Of a stretch of 64,000 bases of DNA, positions 43,993-52,238 are shown one piece after another. Positions within the stretch are counted from its first letter, which is position 1. Each line of letters starts with the position of its first letter. The notes below the pieces were generated by a model, which was not told the DNA's origin, did no database searches, and worked only from the letters and a program-made list of their open reading frames with translations. The position numbers were made by a program, and so were the translations under genes. Origin of the DNA: Mycobacterium sp. GA-1841 (lineage in GTDB: Bacteria; Actinomycetota; Actinomycetes; Mycobacteriales; Mycobacteriaceae); the NCBI RefSeq assembly GCF_001954135.1, contig NZ_MBEQ01000095.1, positions 62,001-126,000 of the forward strand, read 5' to 3'.

Positions 43993-44614
43993 GGTTGTCT
44001 CCTTTGACAGTGTCGTTATCCGCGACGATGCCGCCGAGGACGATGGCGAGGTATTGCCGGCCCACCTGCTCGGCCGTGAGCGGACCGCCCGGTTGATACC
44101 AGCGGACCGAGACCCAAGTGGTGTCGCGGATGAACCGGTAGACCAGGTCGACGTCGAGGTCGGGCCGAAACGATCCATCGGCGACGCCCTGGTGCAGGAT
44201 GTCGATCCACATCTTGCGCTGCTCTTTGTTGCGCTCGTCGACGAACCCGAACTGCGGGATCGCCGACAGCCGCTTGGCCTCGTCCTGGTAGATCACCACC
44301 TGCGCGTGCCGGTGCTCGATCGCCTCGAAGGAGGCCATGAACAGGCCGGTGAGCCGGCCGAGCGGGCTGGACTCCTCCTCGAGGATCTGCTCGTACCGCG
44401 CGAACAGCCAATCGAGGAAGTCCTTGAGGACTTCCTCGACCATCTGCTCTTTGGACTTGAAGTGGTGATACAGACTTCCCGAGAGAATTCCGGCGGAATC
44501 GGCGATATCGCGGACGGTCGTCGCCTTCAGGCCGCGTTCGGCGAACATGGTCGCGGCAAGGTCGAGGAGCTCGTCGCGTCTGCTAGCCGGTTGGCTGGGC
44601 GTATCCGGCGCCAT
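43985..44614 (-). CDS. kstR2: TetR-family repressor KstR2
   Basis: Represses the genes for the last two sterol rings and is released by HIP-CoA. The 209-residue protein has a TetR helix-turn-helix (TTVRDIADSAGILSGSLYHHF) and a helical ligand domain with QVVIYQDEAKRLSAIPQF. One KstR2 box lies 15 bp upstream of its start (autoregulation), and two more control neighbouring divergent promoters. The orthologue is Rv3557c, in the same kstR2-fadA6 order. Confidence 0.96.
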   Translation of the reverse strand: MAPDTPSQPASRRDELLDLAATMFAERGLKATTVRDIADSAGILSGSLYHHFKSKEQMVEEVLKDFLDWLFARYEQILEEESSPLGRLTGLFMASFEAIEHRHAQVVIYQDEAKRLSAIPQFGFVDERNKEQRKMWIDILHQGVADGSFRPDLDVDLVYRFIRDTTWVSVRWYQPGGPLTAEQVGRQYLAIVLGGIVADNDTVKGDNHA

Positions 44615-44629
44615 TGCCCCAGCATAGCA

Positions 44630-44643
44630 ACCAAGCGCTTGCT
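44630..44643. promoter_or_regulatory. KstR2 operator upstream of kstR2
   Basis: ACCAAGCGCTTGCT fits AnCAAGnnCTTGnT at all fixed positions, 15 bp before the kstR2 ATG. It indicates autorepression and co-control of fadA6. Confidence 0.92.
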
Positions 44644-44673
44644 AGGTCACCTCTAGGGCGCGAGGCAGTCGGA

Positions 44674-45354
44674 TCATGCGGGCTGCGGTACCTCTTCGGC
44701 GAGCACGACCGGGAGCTCGGATGCCGCCGCCGGTAGTACCGGCAGGGCCTGCGCCCCGGCGCTGCGTCGAGACAGCGGCACGGCCAGCAGACCGGCCAGC
44801 AGCGACACCACCAGCGCACCCCAACCAGCCGGCGCCGAGGTGGACCACACCCCGTTGAGCAGCAGGATCGCCGAGACCGTGCAGGTGGGGATTCCCAGCA
44901 AGACGAGGAACCATCCGGTGAAATGCCCTAGATCGATCTGCCCCGCCTTGGTCAGGCCGAGCCCCAACAGGACGAAGAACAGCGACCACATGATGGCCCA
45001 GGTCGCCCAGATGACGGCGAACACCGGATCGGTGCCGACGCTCTTTATGGCGTAGTAAGCCGCGATCACCGCGACGAACAAGCTGTACCAACCGAAGCCG
45101 CGGGTATCGATGTCGAAGATCTGGATGAACGCGAACCAGAGGTAGGTGAACCCGAACAGATAACTCGGCCAGGTCGCGTTGACGATTCCCGGGTCGCCGT
45201 CCGAGCCGACGAGTACGAGCGTGGGCAGGACAACCTGGGTGACTCCGACGAAGAGGTTCAGCGGGGCAGCTCCTTTGGCCTCGACGATGCCGACCGAGAC
45301 CAAGCCATTGACGAACAGCGCCACACCGACGAGCAGCAACCCGACGTTTCCCAT
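44674..45354 (-). CDS. AmiS/UreI family amide or urea channel
   Basis: A 226-residue membrane protein with six to seven hydrophobic segments. It begins GNVGLLLVGVALFVNGLVSV and has the family signature VTQVVLPTLVLVG and the FGFTYLWFAFIQIFDIDTRG region. UreI/AmiS proteins let urea or short amides cross the membrane. The start shares one base with the stop of the upstream hydrolase (TGATG), making a two-gene operon that probably imports and hydrolyses an amide. The last ~40 residues (PLSRRSAGAQALPVLPAAAS) are a non-conserved tail. Confidence 0.87.
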   Translation of the reverse strand: MGNVGLLLVGVALFVNGLVSVGIVEAKGAAPLNLFVGVTQVVLPTLVLVGSDGDPGIVNATWPSYLFGFTYLWFAFIQIFDIDTRGFGWYSLFVAVIAAYYAIKSVGTDPVFAVIWATWAIMWSLFFVLLGLGLTKAGQIDLGHFTGWFLVLLGIPTCTVSAILLLNGVWSTSAPAGWGALVVSLLAGLLAVPLSRRSAGAQALPVLPAAASELPVVLAEEVPQPA

Positions 45355-46112
45355 CAGCGGCCGATCCAGTCCACGAACTGATCCGACGTGATCACCGGTG
45401 CGAAGAAATTATTGATCCGTTGGAACGCGGCACGCTCCTGCTCGGGATCGGCCGCGCCCGTCGCGTCGCCGATCACGATGGGCAGCAACCCGTGATCGCG
45501 TGCCGCACGGGCATTGCCTTCCACGCACCAATCGAGATGAATCCCGGTGAGCACCAACACCTCGACGCGTTGCCGGCTCAACGCGCCGGGCAGATCCGTT
45601 CCCACGAATGCGGTCTGCAGGGCCTTCTCGTACAACTCGTTGTCACCGGGTTCGACCAGCTCGCGCAGCTCACCCACGAGCTCGTTGTCCCAGGCGATCT
45701 GCTCGGGCGTGGCATCGATATGGCCGGTCCAGCCGTCGTACTGAACCCGATCGAAATCCGTCTTGGGGTAATCGTCACGGAACACCGAGAACCCGATCCA
45801 ATTGAACGACACGAAATTCGGGGCCAACCGCGCCGCCTTCGCCGCCTTCACGGTCGCCTCAAGGCTGCCGCGATACGCGTGGCCCTCGGCGTATTGCACA
45901 CCGCCGGGCTTGTACAGCGAGTTGGACTGACTGATCGACAGGAACGCCGCAGGCCTGGAGAGGATCTCGCGGAAGTCGAGCGCCTGCCACTGCTTGGCGA
46001 GCAGTGGGATGGCAGCGCGGTTGTCGGTCGGATACCCCAGCGCCTGCGGGTCGAGCTCGATCGGTTCCTGCGGAGTGGTTCGAGAAGATGCCTCGACGGA
46101 GAGTGCGGTCAC
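45354..46112 (-). CDS. Cysteine hydrolase (isochorismatase-like family)
   Basis: A 252-residue protein of the isochorismatase-like amidohydrolase superfamily. The C-terminal part has the nucleophile region VLVLTGIHLDWCVEGNARAARDHG, with Cys in the expected place. The usual N-terminal catalytic Asp and the Lys can only be suggested (SFNWIGFSVFRDDYPKTDF). Members hydrolyse amides such as nicotinamide or carbamoyl compounds. Coupling with the AmiS-type channel suggests amide or urea-derivative use as a nitrogen source; the substrate is unknown. It lies inside the KstR2 cluster but has no KstR2 box of its own. Confidence 0.78.
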   Translation of the reverse strand: MTALSVEASSRTTPQEPIELDPQALGYPTDNRAAIPLLAKQWQALDFREILSRPAAFLSISQSNSLYKPGGVQYAEGHAYRGSLEATVKAAKAARLAPNFVSFNWIGFSVFRDDYPKTDFDRVQYDGWTGHIDATPEQIAWDNELVGELRELVEPGDNELYEKALQTAFVGTDLPGALSRQRVEVLVLTGIHLDWCVEGNARAARDHGLLPIVIGDATGAADPEQERAAFQRINNFFAPVITSDQFVDWIGR

Positions 46113-46250
46113 ATGGCATACCTTCGGCCGACAGCAGCCGAGTCGACAGGCTTTGAATCGGCACGATTCTGGGCGACTACCAGCGATGGGCGTCGCTTCT
46201 GAGTCACATGGACCCCATTGGCAACCGGCTCTGGCGTCGGGTGCCGCATT

Positions 46251-46539
46251 GCCCGACTAATAGCGACAACTCAGCGACAATCGCAACACGGGTATCGTCA
46301 GTATCGCCAGTCACGCGCTCGATCAATACTTATGTCCCGGCAGGCGCATTGGCCTCGTGCGCAACAGATTTGACGTGCCCGGCTATCAGCGACAGAGTCG
46401 CTATAAGCCGGGCACTGGACTGCTGAGACTCATGGTGTCAGTGGTGCTGCACCGACAAAAGTGACCAGCGACAATGGGTCTGGTGTGGCCAGCGATTTAC
46501 ACGAGGCGATTGTCGCTGAATTGTCGCTATTAGTCGGGC
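46251..46539. mobile_element. Non-coding terminal-inverted-repeat element, copy 2 (MITE-like)
   Basis: A 289-bp gene-free element. The 34-bp ends (46251-46284 and 46506-46539) pair at 33 of 34 positions, starting GCCCGACTAATAGCGACAA. Inside is a strong hairpin at 46375-46415: a 10-bp stem GTGCCCGGCT/AGCCGGGCAC, a 3-base bulge, then AGCGAC/GTCGCT closing AGA. AGCGACA repeats 11 bp apart in the ends. Same orientation as copy 1. GCAT occurs just outside both ends (separated by one T on the left) and could be a short target duplication. This fills the 457-bp gap upstream of the cysteine hydrolase. Confidence 0.82.
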
Positions 46540-46569
46540 GCATCGCCTATCCCGCCGAAACAGTTGGCG

Positions 46570-47361
46570 TCAGGCCCGCTGACTCGACACCGAGATGACC
46601 TCGCCGGTGAGGTAGCTCGAGTAGTCGCTGGCCAGGTAGGCGATGGTGGTGGCGATCTCCCACGGTTCGGCCGCGCGGCCGAACGCCTCGTCCGAGGACA
46701 GCCGGTCCAGCAAGGCGGCATCGGCCGACTTCTCCAGGAACTTATGCCGCGCGATGCTCGGCGAGACCGCATTGATCCGCACGCCGTACTCGACGGCCTC
46801 GATCGCGCTGCACCTGGTCAACGCCATCACACCGGCCTTGGCGGCGGCATAGTGCGACTGGGAGTGCTGAGCACGCCAGCCGAGAACACTGGCGTTGTTG
46901 ACGATGACGCCGCCATGCTCGACGCCCCGGAAGTAGCGCAGTGCGGCGCGGGTGGCCCGCATGACCGAGTTCAAGGTGACGTTGAGAACGCGGTCCCACT
47001 CGTCGTCGGTCATGTCGACCAGCGGGGTCTCACCGCCGAGGCCGGCGTTGTTGACCAAAACGTCCAAGCGGCCCATCTTTTCGACCGCCGAGGTGATCAG
47101 CGCGTCGACTGCTTCGGTGGAGGTGACGTCGCAGACCACCGCTTCGACCCGACCCAGGCCGAGCTCGGCCAGCTGATCGCGGGTCTCGTTCAACCGGCGT
47201 TCGTGGTAATCGGACACCACGACGTCGGCGCCCTCGAGCAGCGCACGACGCGCGGTAGACGAGCCGATGCCGGTACCGGCCGCGGCAGTGACGAGAACGA
47301 CCTTGCCCTTGAGCAGACCGTGGCCCTCGACCTCGTTGGGGGCTACTGAAAGGTCACTCAT
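46570..47361 (-). CDS. ipdF: Short-chain dehydrogenase IpdF-like (Rv3559c homologue)
   Basis: A 263-residue SDR from the KstR2 regulon. Cofactor motif VTAAAGTGIGSSTARRALL, NNAGLGGET, catalytic YAAAKAG, and a C-terminal YLASDYSSYLTGEVISV. In M. tuberculosis the gene at this position (Rv3559c) has been linked to oxidoreduction of the 5-oxo/5-hydroxy group of the HIP-CoA series. The ATG at 47361 overlaps the fadE30 stop (ATGA) and is preferred to the upstream ATG at 47475, which lies inside fadE30. Symbol given by orthology. Confidence 0.86.
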   Translation of the reverse strand: MSDLSVAPNEVEGHGLLKGKVVLVTAAAGTGIGSSTARRALLEGADVVVSDYHERRLNETRDQLAELGLGRVEAVVCDVTSTEAVDALITSAVEKMGRLDVLVNNAGLGGETPLVDMTDDEWDRVLNVTLNSVMRATRAALRYFRGVEHGGVIVNNASVLGWRAQHSQSHYAAAKAGVMALTRCSAIEAVEYGVRINAVSPSIARHKFLEKSADAALLDRLSSDEAFGRAAEPWEIATTIAYLASDYSSYLTGEVISVSSQRA

Positions 47362-48506
47362 CCCTTTGCCTCTCGGGGTAGACCGAGCACGCGCTCGGCG
47401 ATGATGTTGCGCTGAATTTCGTTCGATCCGCCGTAGATGGTGTCCGAACGCGAGAACAGGTAGAGCCGCTGCCACTCGTCGAACTCACCGTCGGGCAGTG
47501 TCAACCCGGCCACACCCTGCACGTCCATGGCGATCTCGCCAAGCTCGCGATGCCAATTGGCCCACAACAGCTTCGAGACATTGTCTTGCCCCGGCTGTTC
47601 GACATCCATGGTGGCCAGCGCATACGACCGCATCGCCTGCAGGCCGGTCCAGGACTCGGTCAGCCGCCGGCGGATCAGCGGATCGTCGGCCGCACCGGTG
47701 CGCTTGGCGAGCTCGACCAGGTTGGAATGTTCACGCGCGTAACGGATCTGCTGCCCCAGCGTGGAAACCCCACGCTCGAAAGTCAAGGTGCCCATGGCCA
47801 CCCGCCAGCCATCACCAGGCTGACCGACCACCAGCGAGGCCTCGGTGCGGGCGTCGTCGAAGAACACCTCGTTGAACTCGGAGTCCCCGGTCAGCTGGAT
47901 GATCGGACGGATTTCGACGCCCGGCTGATCCAGCGGCACCAGCAGGTAAGACAGGCCGGCGTGCCGCTTGGAGCCCTTCTCGGTGCGCGCCACGACGAAG
48001 CACCACTGCGCCCAGTGGGCCAGTGACGTCCAAACCTTCTGACCATTGATCCGCCACTCGTCGCCGTCCAGCTCGGCCGTCGTCGCCACGTTGGCCAGGT
48101 CACTGCCGGCGTTGGGCTCGGAGTAACCCTGGCTCCATAGCTCGGTGACGTCGAGGATCTTGGGCAGGAACCGCTGCTGCTGTTCGGGGGTGCCGTACTC
48201 GATCAGCGTCGGCCCGAGCAGCTCCTCGCCCAGGTGGTTGACCTTGTCCGGCGCATTGGCGCGGGCGTACTCCTCGTAGAAGGCGACGCGGTGCGCGACC
48301 GACAGCCCGCGGCCGCCGTGCTCGACGGGCCAGCCGAGGCAGGTCAATCCCGCAGCGGCGAGATGCTGATTCCACGCCCGCCGCTCTTCGAAGGCTTCGT
48401 GCTCACGCCCCGGTCCACCAAGGCCCTTGAGCGCCGCGAATTCGCCTACGAGATTGTCTGCGAGCCACTGGCGGACCTCGGCCCGGAACTCCTGGACCTC
48501 TATCAC
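47358..48506 (-). CDS. fadE30: Acyl-CoA dehydrogenase FadE30
   Basis: Acyl-CoA dehydrogenase proposed to desaturate the propanoyl side chain of HIP-CoA. The 382 residues include YSEPNAGSDLANVATTAELD, NGQKVWTSLAHWAQWCFV and the C-terminal FSRSDTIYGGSNEIQRNIIAERVLG. First gene of the leftward fadE30-ipdF pair; divergent from fadD3, with a KstR2 box between them. The orthologue is Rv3560c. Confidence 0.94.
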   Translation of the reverse strand: MIEVQEFRAEVRQWLADNLVGEFAALKGLGGPGREHEAFEERRAWNQHLAAAGLTCLGWPVEHGGRGLSVAHRVAFYEEYARANAPDKVNHLGEELLGPTLIEYGTPEQQQRFLPKILDVTELWSQGYSEPNAGSDLANVATTAELDGDEWRINGQKVWTSLAHWAQWCFVVARTEKGSKRHAGLSYLLVPLDQPGVEIRPIIQLTGDSEFNEVFFDDARTEASLVVGQPGDGWRVAMGTLTFERGVSTLGQQIRYAREHSNLVELAKRTGAADDPLIRRRLTESWTGLQAMRSYALATMDVEQPGQDNVSKLLWANWHRELGEIAMDVQGVAGLTLPDGEFDEWQRLYLFSRSDTIYGGSNEIQRNIIAERVLGLPREAKG

Positions 48507-48522
48507 CCCTGTAGGCTAACCT

Positions 48523-48536
48523 ACCAAGCACTTGCT
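48523..48536. promoter_or_regulatory. KstR2 operator between fadE30 and fadD3
   Basis: ACCAAGCACTTGCT fits AnCAAGnnCTTGnT. It lies 16 bp from the fadE30 start and 17 bp from the fadD3 start, so one site can repress both divergent operons. Confidence 0.92.
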
Positions 48537-48553
48537 TTGTTAAGGGAGCATCG

Positions 48554-50107
48554 ATGACGAGCGATCGCCGCACCGTTCCAGCGGTGCTGGACAAGGTTGC
48601 CGTGCAGTTTTCGGACCATGAAGCGCTGGTCAGCGACGATAAGCGCCTCACCTATTCGGAGCTGCGCGCGCACGTACGCCAAGCCGCGGCGGCGATGATC
48701 GATTTCGGCGTCCAGCCCGGCGATCGGGTGGCGATCTGGTCCCCCAACACCTGGCATTGGGTAGTGGCCTGCCTGGCCACGCACTACGCCGGCGCGCAGA
48801 TGGTGCCGCTCAACACCCGCTACACCGCCAGCGAGGCCGCCGACATCCTGGCCCGCACCGAGGCTCCGCTGCTGATCGCCGCCGGCGAGTTCCTCGGCGT
48901 CGACAAGACCGCCGAACTGGATCGCGCCGCCCTGCCCGCGCTGCGCCACATCGTGCGGGTGCCAATCGAGAAGCCGGACGGAACCTGGGATGAGTTCGTG
49001 GCCCGGGGGGACAAAGACGGCGCCCTGGAAGCCGTAGACGCCCGTGCGGCGGCGGTAGAACCTGACGACGTATCCGACATCCTGTTCACCTCCGGCACCA
49101 CCGGACGCAGCAAGGGCGTGCGGTGTGCGCACCGTCAGTCGCTCGACGGATCGGCCGCGTGGGCGGCGTGCGGTCAGGTCACCAGCACCGACCGGTACCT
49201 GTGCATCAACCCGTTCTTCCACAATTTCGGCTATAAGGCCGGCATCCTGGCCTGTCTGCAGACCGGCGCCACGCTGTATCCGATGCTCACCTTCGACGCC
49301 GAGCAGACCCTCAAAACCATTGCCGAACAGCGCATCACGGTGCTCCCCGGGCCTCCGACCATTTTCCAGACCCTGCTGGACCATCCGAAGCGCGCGGACT
49401 ACGACCTGTCGTCCCTGCGCTTCTCGGTGACCGGTGCGGCCGTCGTGCCGGTGGTGCTGATCGAGCGGATGCAATCCGAACTCGACATCGACATCGTGCT
49501 GACCGCTTACGGGCTGACCGAGGCAGCCGGGTTCGGCACCATGTGCCGGGCCGACGACGACGCCATCACCGTCGCCACCACATGTGGCCGGCCGATCGCC
49601 GATTTCGAGTTGCGGCTGGATGATTCGGGTGAGGTGCTCCTGCGTGGACCGAACGTCATGCTCGGTTACCTCGACGACGCGGAGGCCACCGCAGCCGCTG
49701 TGGACGCCGAGGGGTGGTTGCACACCGGTGACATCGGCAAGCTCGACGAGCGCGGCAATCTGACCATCACCGACCGCCTCAAGGACATGTACATCTGCGG
49801 CGGGTTCAATGTGTACCCGGCCGAGATCGAGCAGGTGCTGGCCCGGCTGGACGGGGTGGCCGAGACCGCGGTGGTCGGCGTACCCGACGAACGTCTCGGC
49901 GAGGTTGGCAAGGCATTCGTGGTGCTCAAGCCCGGCGTGACGCTGGACGAGACCGCCGTGATCGCCCACAGCCGTGAGCATCTGGCCAACTTCAAGGTGC
50001 CGCGGTCGGTGGAGTTCCTCGACGTGCTGCCGCGAAATCCCGGCGGCAAAGTGATCAAACCGGTGTTGCGCAGCAAAGGGACCCGAGAAGGGGTGCAATG
50101 GACCTGA
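48554..50107 (+). CDS. fadD3: HIP-CoA ligase FadD3
   Basis: ATP-dependent CoA ligase that activates HIP (the C/D-ring propanoate), also producing the inducer of the KstR2 regulon. The 517-residue ANL enzyme has the P-loop-like FTSGTTGRSKGV, the YGLTEAAGFG motif and the C-terminal TITDRLKDMYICGGFNVYPAEIE, with the catalytic Lys in PGGKVIKPVL. AAGGGAG precedes the ATG. It overlaps fadE31 by 10 bp. The orthologue is Rv3561. Confidence 0.95.
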   Translation: MTSDRRTVPAVLDKVAVQFSDHEALVSDDKRLTYSELRAHVRQAAAAMIDFGVQPGDRVAIWSPNTWHWVVACLATHYAGAQMVPLNTRYTASEAADILARTEAPLLIAAGEFLGVDKTAELDRAALPALRHIVRVPIEKPDGTWDEFVARGDKDGALEAVDARAAAVEPDDVSDILFTSGTTGRSKGVRCAHRQSLDGSAAWAACGQVTSTDRYLCINPFFHNFGYKAGILACLQTGATLYPMLTFDAEQTLKTIAEQRITVLPGPPTIFQTLLDHPKRADYDLSSLRFSVTGAAVVPVVLIERMQSELDIDIVLTAYGLTEAAGFGTMCRADDDAITVATTCGRPIADFELRLDDSGEVLLRGPNVMLGYLDDAEATAAAVDAEGWLHTGDIGKLDERGNLTITDRLKDMYICGGFNVYPAEIEQVLARLDGVAETAVVGVPDERLGEVGKAFVVLKPGVTLDETAVIAHSREHLANFKVPRSVEFLDVLPRNPGGKVIKPVLRSKGTREGVQWT

Positions 50108-51240
50108 TAATTGACGAGGCCACACGGGAGTTTCAAGCCGAGGTCCGCGACTTCCTCACGGCCAACCGGGAACATTTCCCGACGAAGTCGTACGACACTC
50201 TTGAGGGTTTCGAGCAGCACCGTCGTTGGGACAAGGTACTTTTCGACGCCGGACTGTCGGTGATCGCGTGGCCCAAGGAATACGGCGGCCGCGACGCCAC
50301 CCTGCTGCAATGGGTGGTGTTCGAGGAGGAGTACTTCCAGGCCGGCGCTCCCGGCCGCGCCAGCGCCAACGGCACCGCGATGCTGGCCCCGACCCTGTTC
50401 GCCCACGGCACCGAAGAACAACTGCAGCGGGTCCTGCCGAAAATGGCCAGCGGCGAGGAGATCTGGGCCCAGGCGTGGTCCGAACCCGAGTCAGGCAGCG
50501 ACCTGGCCTCGTTGCGTTCGACGGCCACGAAGGTCGACGGCGGCTGGAAGCTCAACGGGCAGAAGATCTGGAGCTCGCGCGCCCCGTTCGGTGAGCGCGG
50601 TTTCGGACTGTTCCGTTCCGACCCCGAGGCGCAGCGCCACAAGGGCCTGACCTACTTCATGTTCGATCTCAAGGCTCCTGGCATCACCGTGCGTCCGATC
50701 GCCCAGCTGGGCGGCGACACGGGTTTCGGCGAGATCTTCCTCGACGACGTGTTCGTTCCCGACAACGACGTGATCGGCGGCGTGCACGAGGGCTGGCGCG
50801 CGGCGATGAGCACGTCGAGCAACGAGCGCGGCATGTCGCTGCGCAGCCCGGCCCGGTTCCTGGCACCGGCCGAGCGCCTGGTGTCGCTGTGGAAGGAAAA
50901 CCCCGACCCGGTGTTCACCGATCGGGTCGCCGACGCCTGGATCAAGGCTCAGGCGTACCGGCTGCACACCTTCGGCACCGTGACCCGCCTGGCCAACGGT
51001 GGCGAGCTCGGCGCCGAGTCCTCGGTGACCAAGGTGTTCTGGTCCGACCTGGACGTCGCCCTGCATCAGACCGCACTCGATATGCAGGGTCCGGACGCCG
51101 AGCTGACGGACCACTGGACCGAAGGGCTGCTGTTTGCTCTTGGCGGCCCGATCTACGCCGGCACCAACGAGATTCAACGCAACATCATTGCGGAAAGACT
51201 GCTCGGCCTACCGCGCGAATCTGGGGGGAAACCCAAGTGA
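50098..51240 (+). CDS. fadE31: Acyl-CoA dehydrogenase FadE31
   Basis: Acyl-CoA dehydrogenase of the C/D-ring pathway, 380 residues. Motifs: WSEPESGSDLASLRSTATKV, NGQKIWSSRAPFGERGF and YAGTNEIQRNIIAERLLGL near the end. It starts inside the end of fadD3 and overlaps fadE32 by 4 bp (GTGA). The run fadE31-fadE32-fadE33 matches Rv3562-Rv3564; the smaller subunits probably need a partner as in ChsE1-ChsE2. Exact step not certain. Confidence 0.93.
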   Translation: MDLIIDEATREFQAEVRDFLTANREHFPTKSYDTLEGFEQHRRWDKVLFDAGLSVIAWPKEYGGRDATLLQWVVFEEEYFQAGAPGRASANGTAMLAPTLFAHGTEEQLQRVLPKMASGEEIWAQAWSEPESGSDLASLRSTATKVDGGWKLNGQKIWSSRAPFGERGFGLFRSDPEAQRHKGLTYFMFDLKAPGITVRPIAQLGGDTGFGEIFLDDVFVPDNDVIGGVHEGWRAAMSTSSNERGMSLRSPARFLAPAERLVSLWKENPDPVFTDRVADAWIKAQAYRLHTFGTVTRLANGGELGAESSVTKVFWSDLDVALHQTALDMQGPDAELTDHWTEGLLFALGGPIYAGTNEIQRNIIAERLLGLPRESGGKPK

Positions 51241-52202
51241 ACTTCGAGATTGACGAACAGCAGCGGGACTTCGCGGCCAGCATCGATGCGGCGCTGAGCG
51301 CTGCCGATGTCCCGGCCGCAGTACGAGCCTGGGGCGACGGTGACACCGGACCGGGCCGCAAGGTGTGGGCACAGCTGACCGACCTGGGGGTCACCGCGCT
51401 GCTGGTGCCGGAAAAGTACGACGGCATCGACGCCAGCCCCGTCGACCTCGTCGTCGCCCTGGAGCGGTTGGGCTACTGGACAGTCCCGGGTCCGGTGACC
51501 GAGTCGATCGCCGTCGCACCGATCCTGCTCTCAGATGACGAACGCTCGGGAGCGCTGGCCTCCGGCGAGCTCATCGCCACGGTCGCCATGCCGCCGCAGG
51601 CACCACGCGCCGTCAACGCCGATTTCGCCGGGCTGACCTTGCTGGCCGCCGACGGCAAGGTCAGCGACGCCAGCATTGATGTTCAGGTCGGGGCGGCTCA
51701 CGATTCCGTCGACCCGGCGCGAAAGCTGTTCGACGTCAGCGCATCCGGTGACAGCCAACCTGCCGACACGGCACGAGCCTACGAGTTCGGTGTGCTGGCC
51801 ACCGCAGCACAGCTGGTGGGCGCCGGCCAGGCGATGCTCGATCAGTCCGTCGAATACGCCAAGCAGCGCGCCCAGTTCGGCCGAATCATCGGCTCCTACC
51901 AAGCCATCAAGCACAAGTTGGCCGACGTGCTCATCGCCGTCGAGCTGGCCCGGCCGCTGGTCTACGGCGCGGCTCTGTCACTGGCCGAAGGCTCGCCGGA
52001 CACCGCCCGCGACGTGAGCGCCGCCAAGGTCGCTGCCGCCGACGCCGCCCTGCTGGCCGCCCGCTCGGCGCTGCAGACCCACGGCGCCATCGGATTCACC
52101 CAGGAACACGATTTGTCCCTGTCTCTGCTGCGCGTGCAGGCGTTGCGCAGTGCCTGGGGCGATCCGGCTTTGCACCGCCGACGCGTGTTGGCGGACTTGT
52201 GA
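51237..52202 (+). CDS. fadE32: Acyl-CoA dehydrogenase FadE32
   Basis: A 321-residue, short acyl-CoA dehydrogenase subunit. The N-terminal helix domain (MNFEIDEQQRDFAASIDAAL) and C-terminal domain (YAKQRAQFGRIIGSYQAIKH, THGAIGFTQEHDLSLSLLRV) are clear, while the middle beta-domain is reduced, as in steroid-type heteromeric dehydrogenases. The GTG at 51237 overlaps the fadE31 stop and is much better than starts further upstream in that frame, which would run back through fadE31. The orthologue is Rv3563. Confidence 0.93.
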   Translation: MNFEIDEQQRDFAASIDAALSAADVPAAVRAWGDGDTGPGRKVWAQLTDLGVTALLVPEKYDGIDASPVDLVVALERLGYWTVPGPVTESIAVAPILLSDDERSGALASGELIATVAMPPQAPRAVNADFAGLTLLAADGKVSDASIDVQVGAAHDSVDPARKLFDVSASGDSQPADTARAYEFGVLATAAQLVGAGQAMLDQSVEYAKQRAQFGRIIGSYQAIKHKLADVLIAVELARPLVYGAALSLAEGSPDTARDVSAAKVAAADAALLAARSALQTHGAIGFTQEHDLSLSLLRVQALRSAWGDPALHRRRVLADL

Positions 52203-52238
52203 TGATGTATCTGTGCATAATTAACCGGGGGGTAAATC

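Noticed and set aside
48521..50125. Long open frame (534 codons) on the minus strand
   Set aside because: Antisense to fadD3, whose catalytic motifs and codon-position GC are clear.
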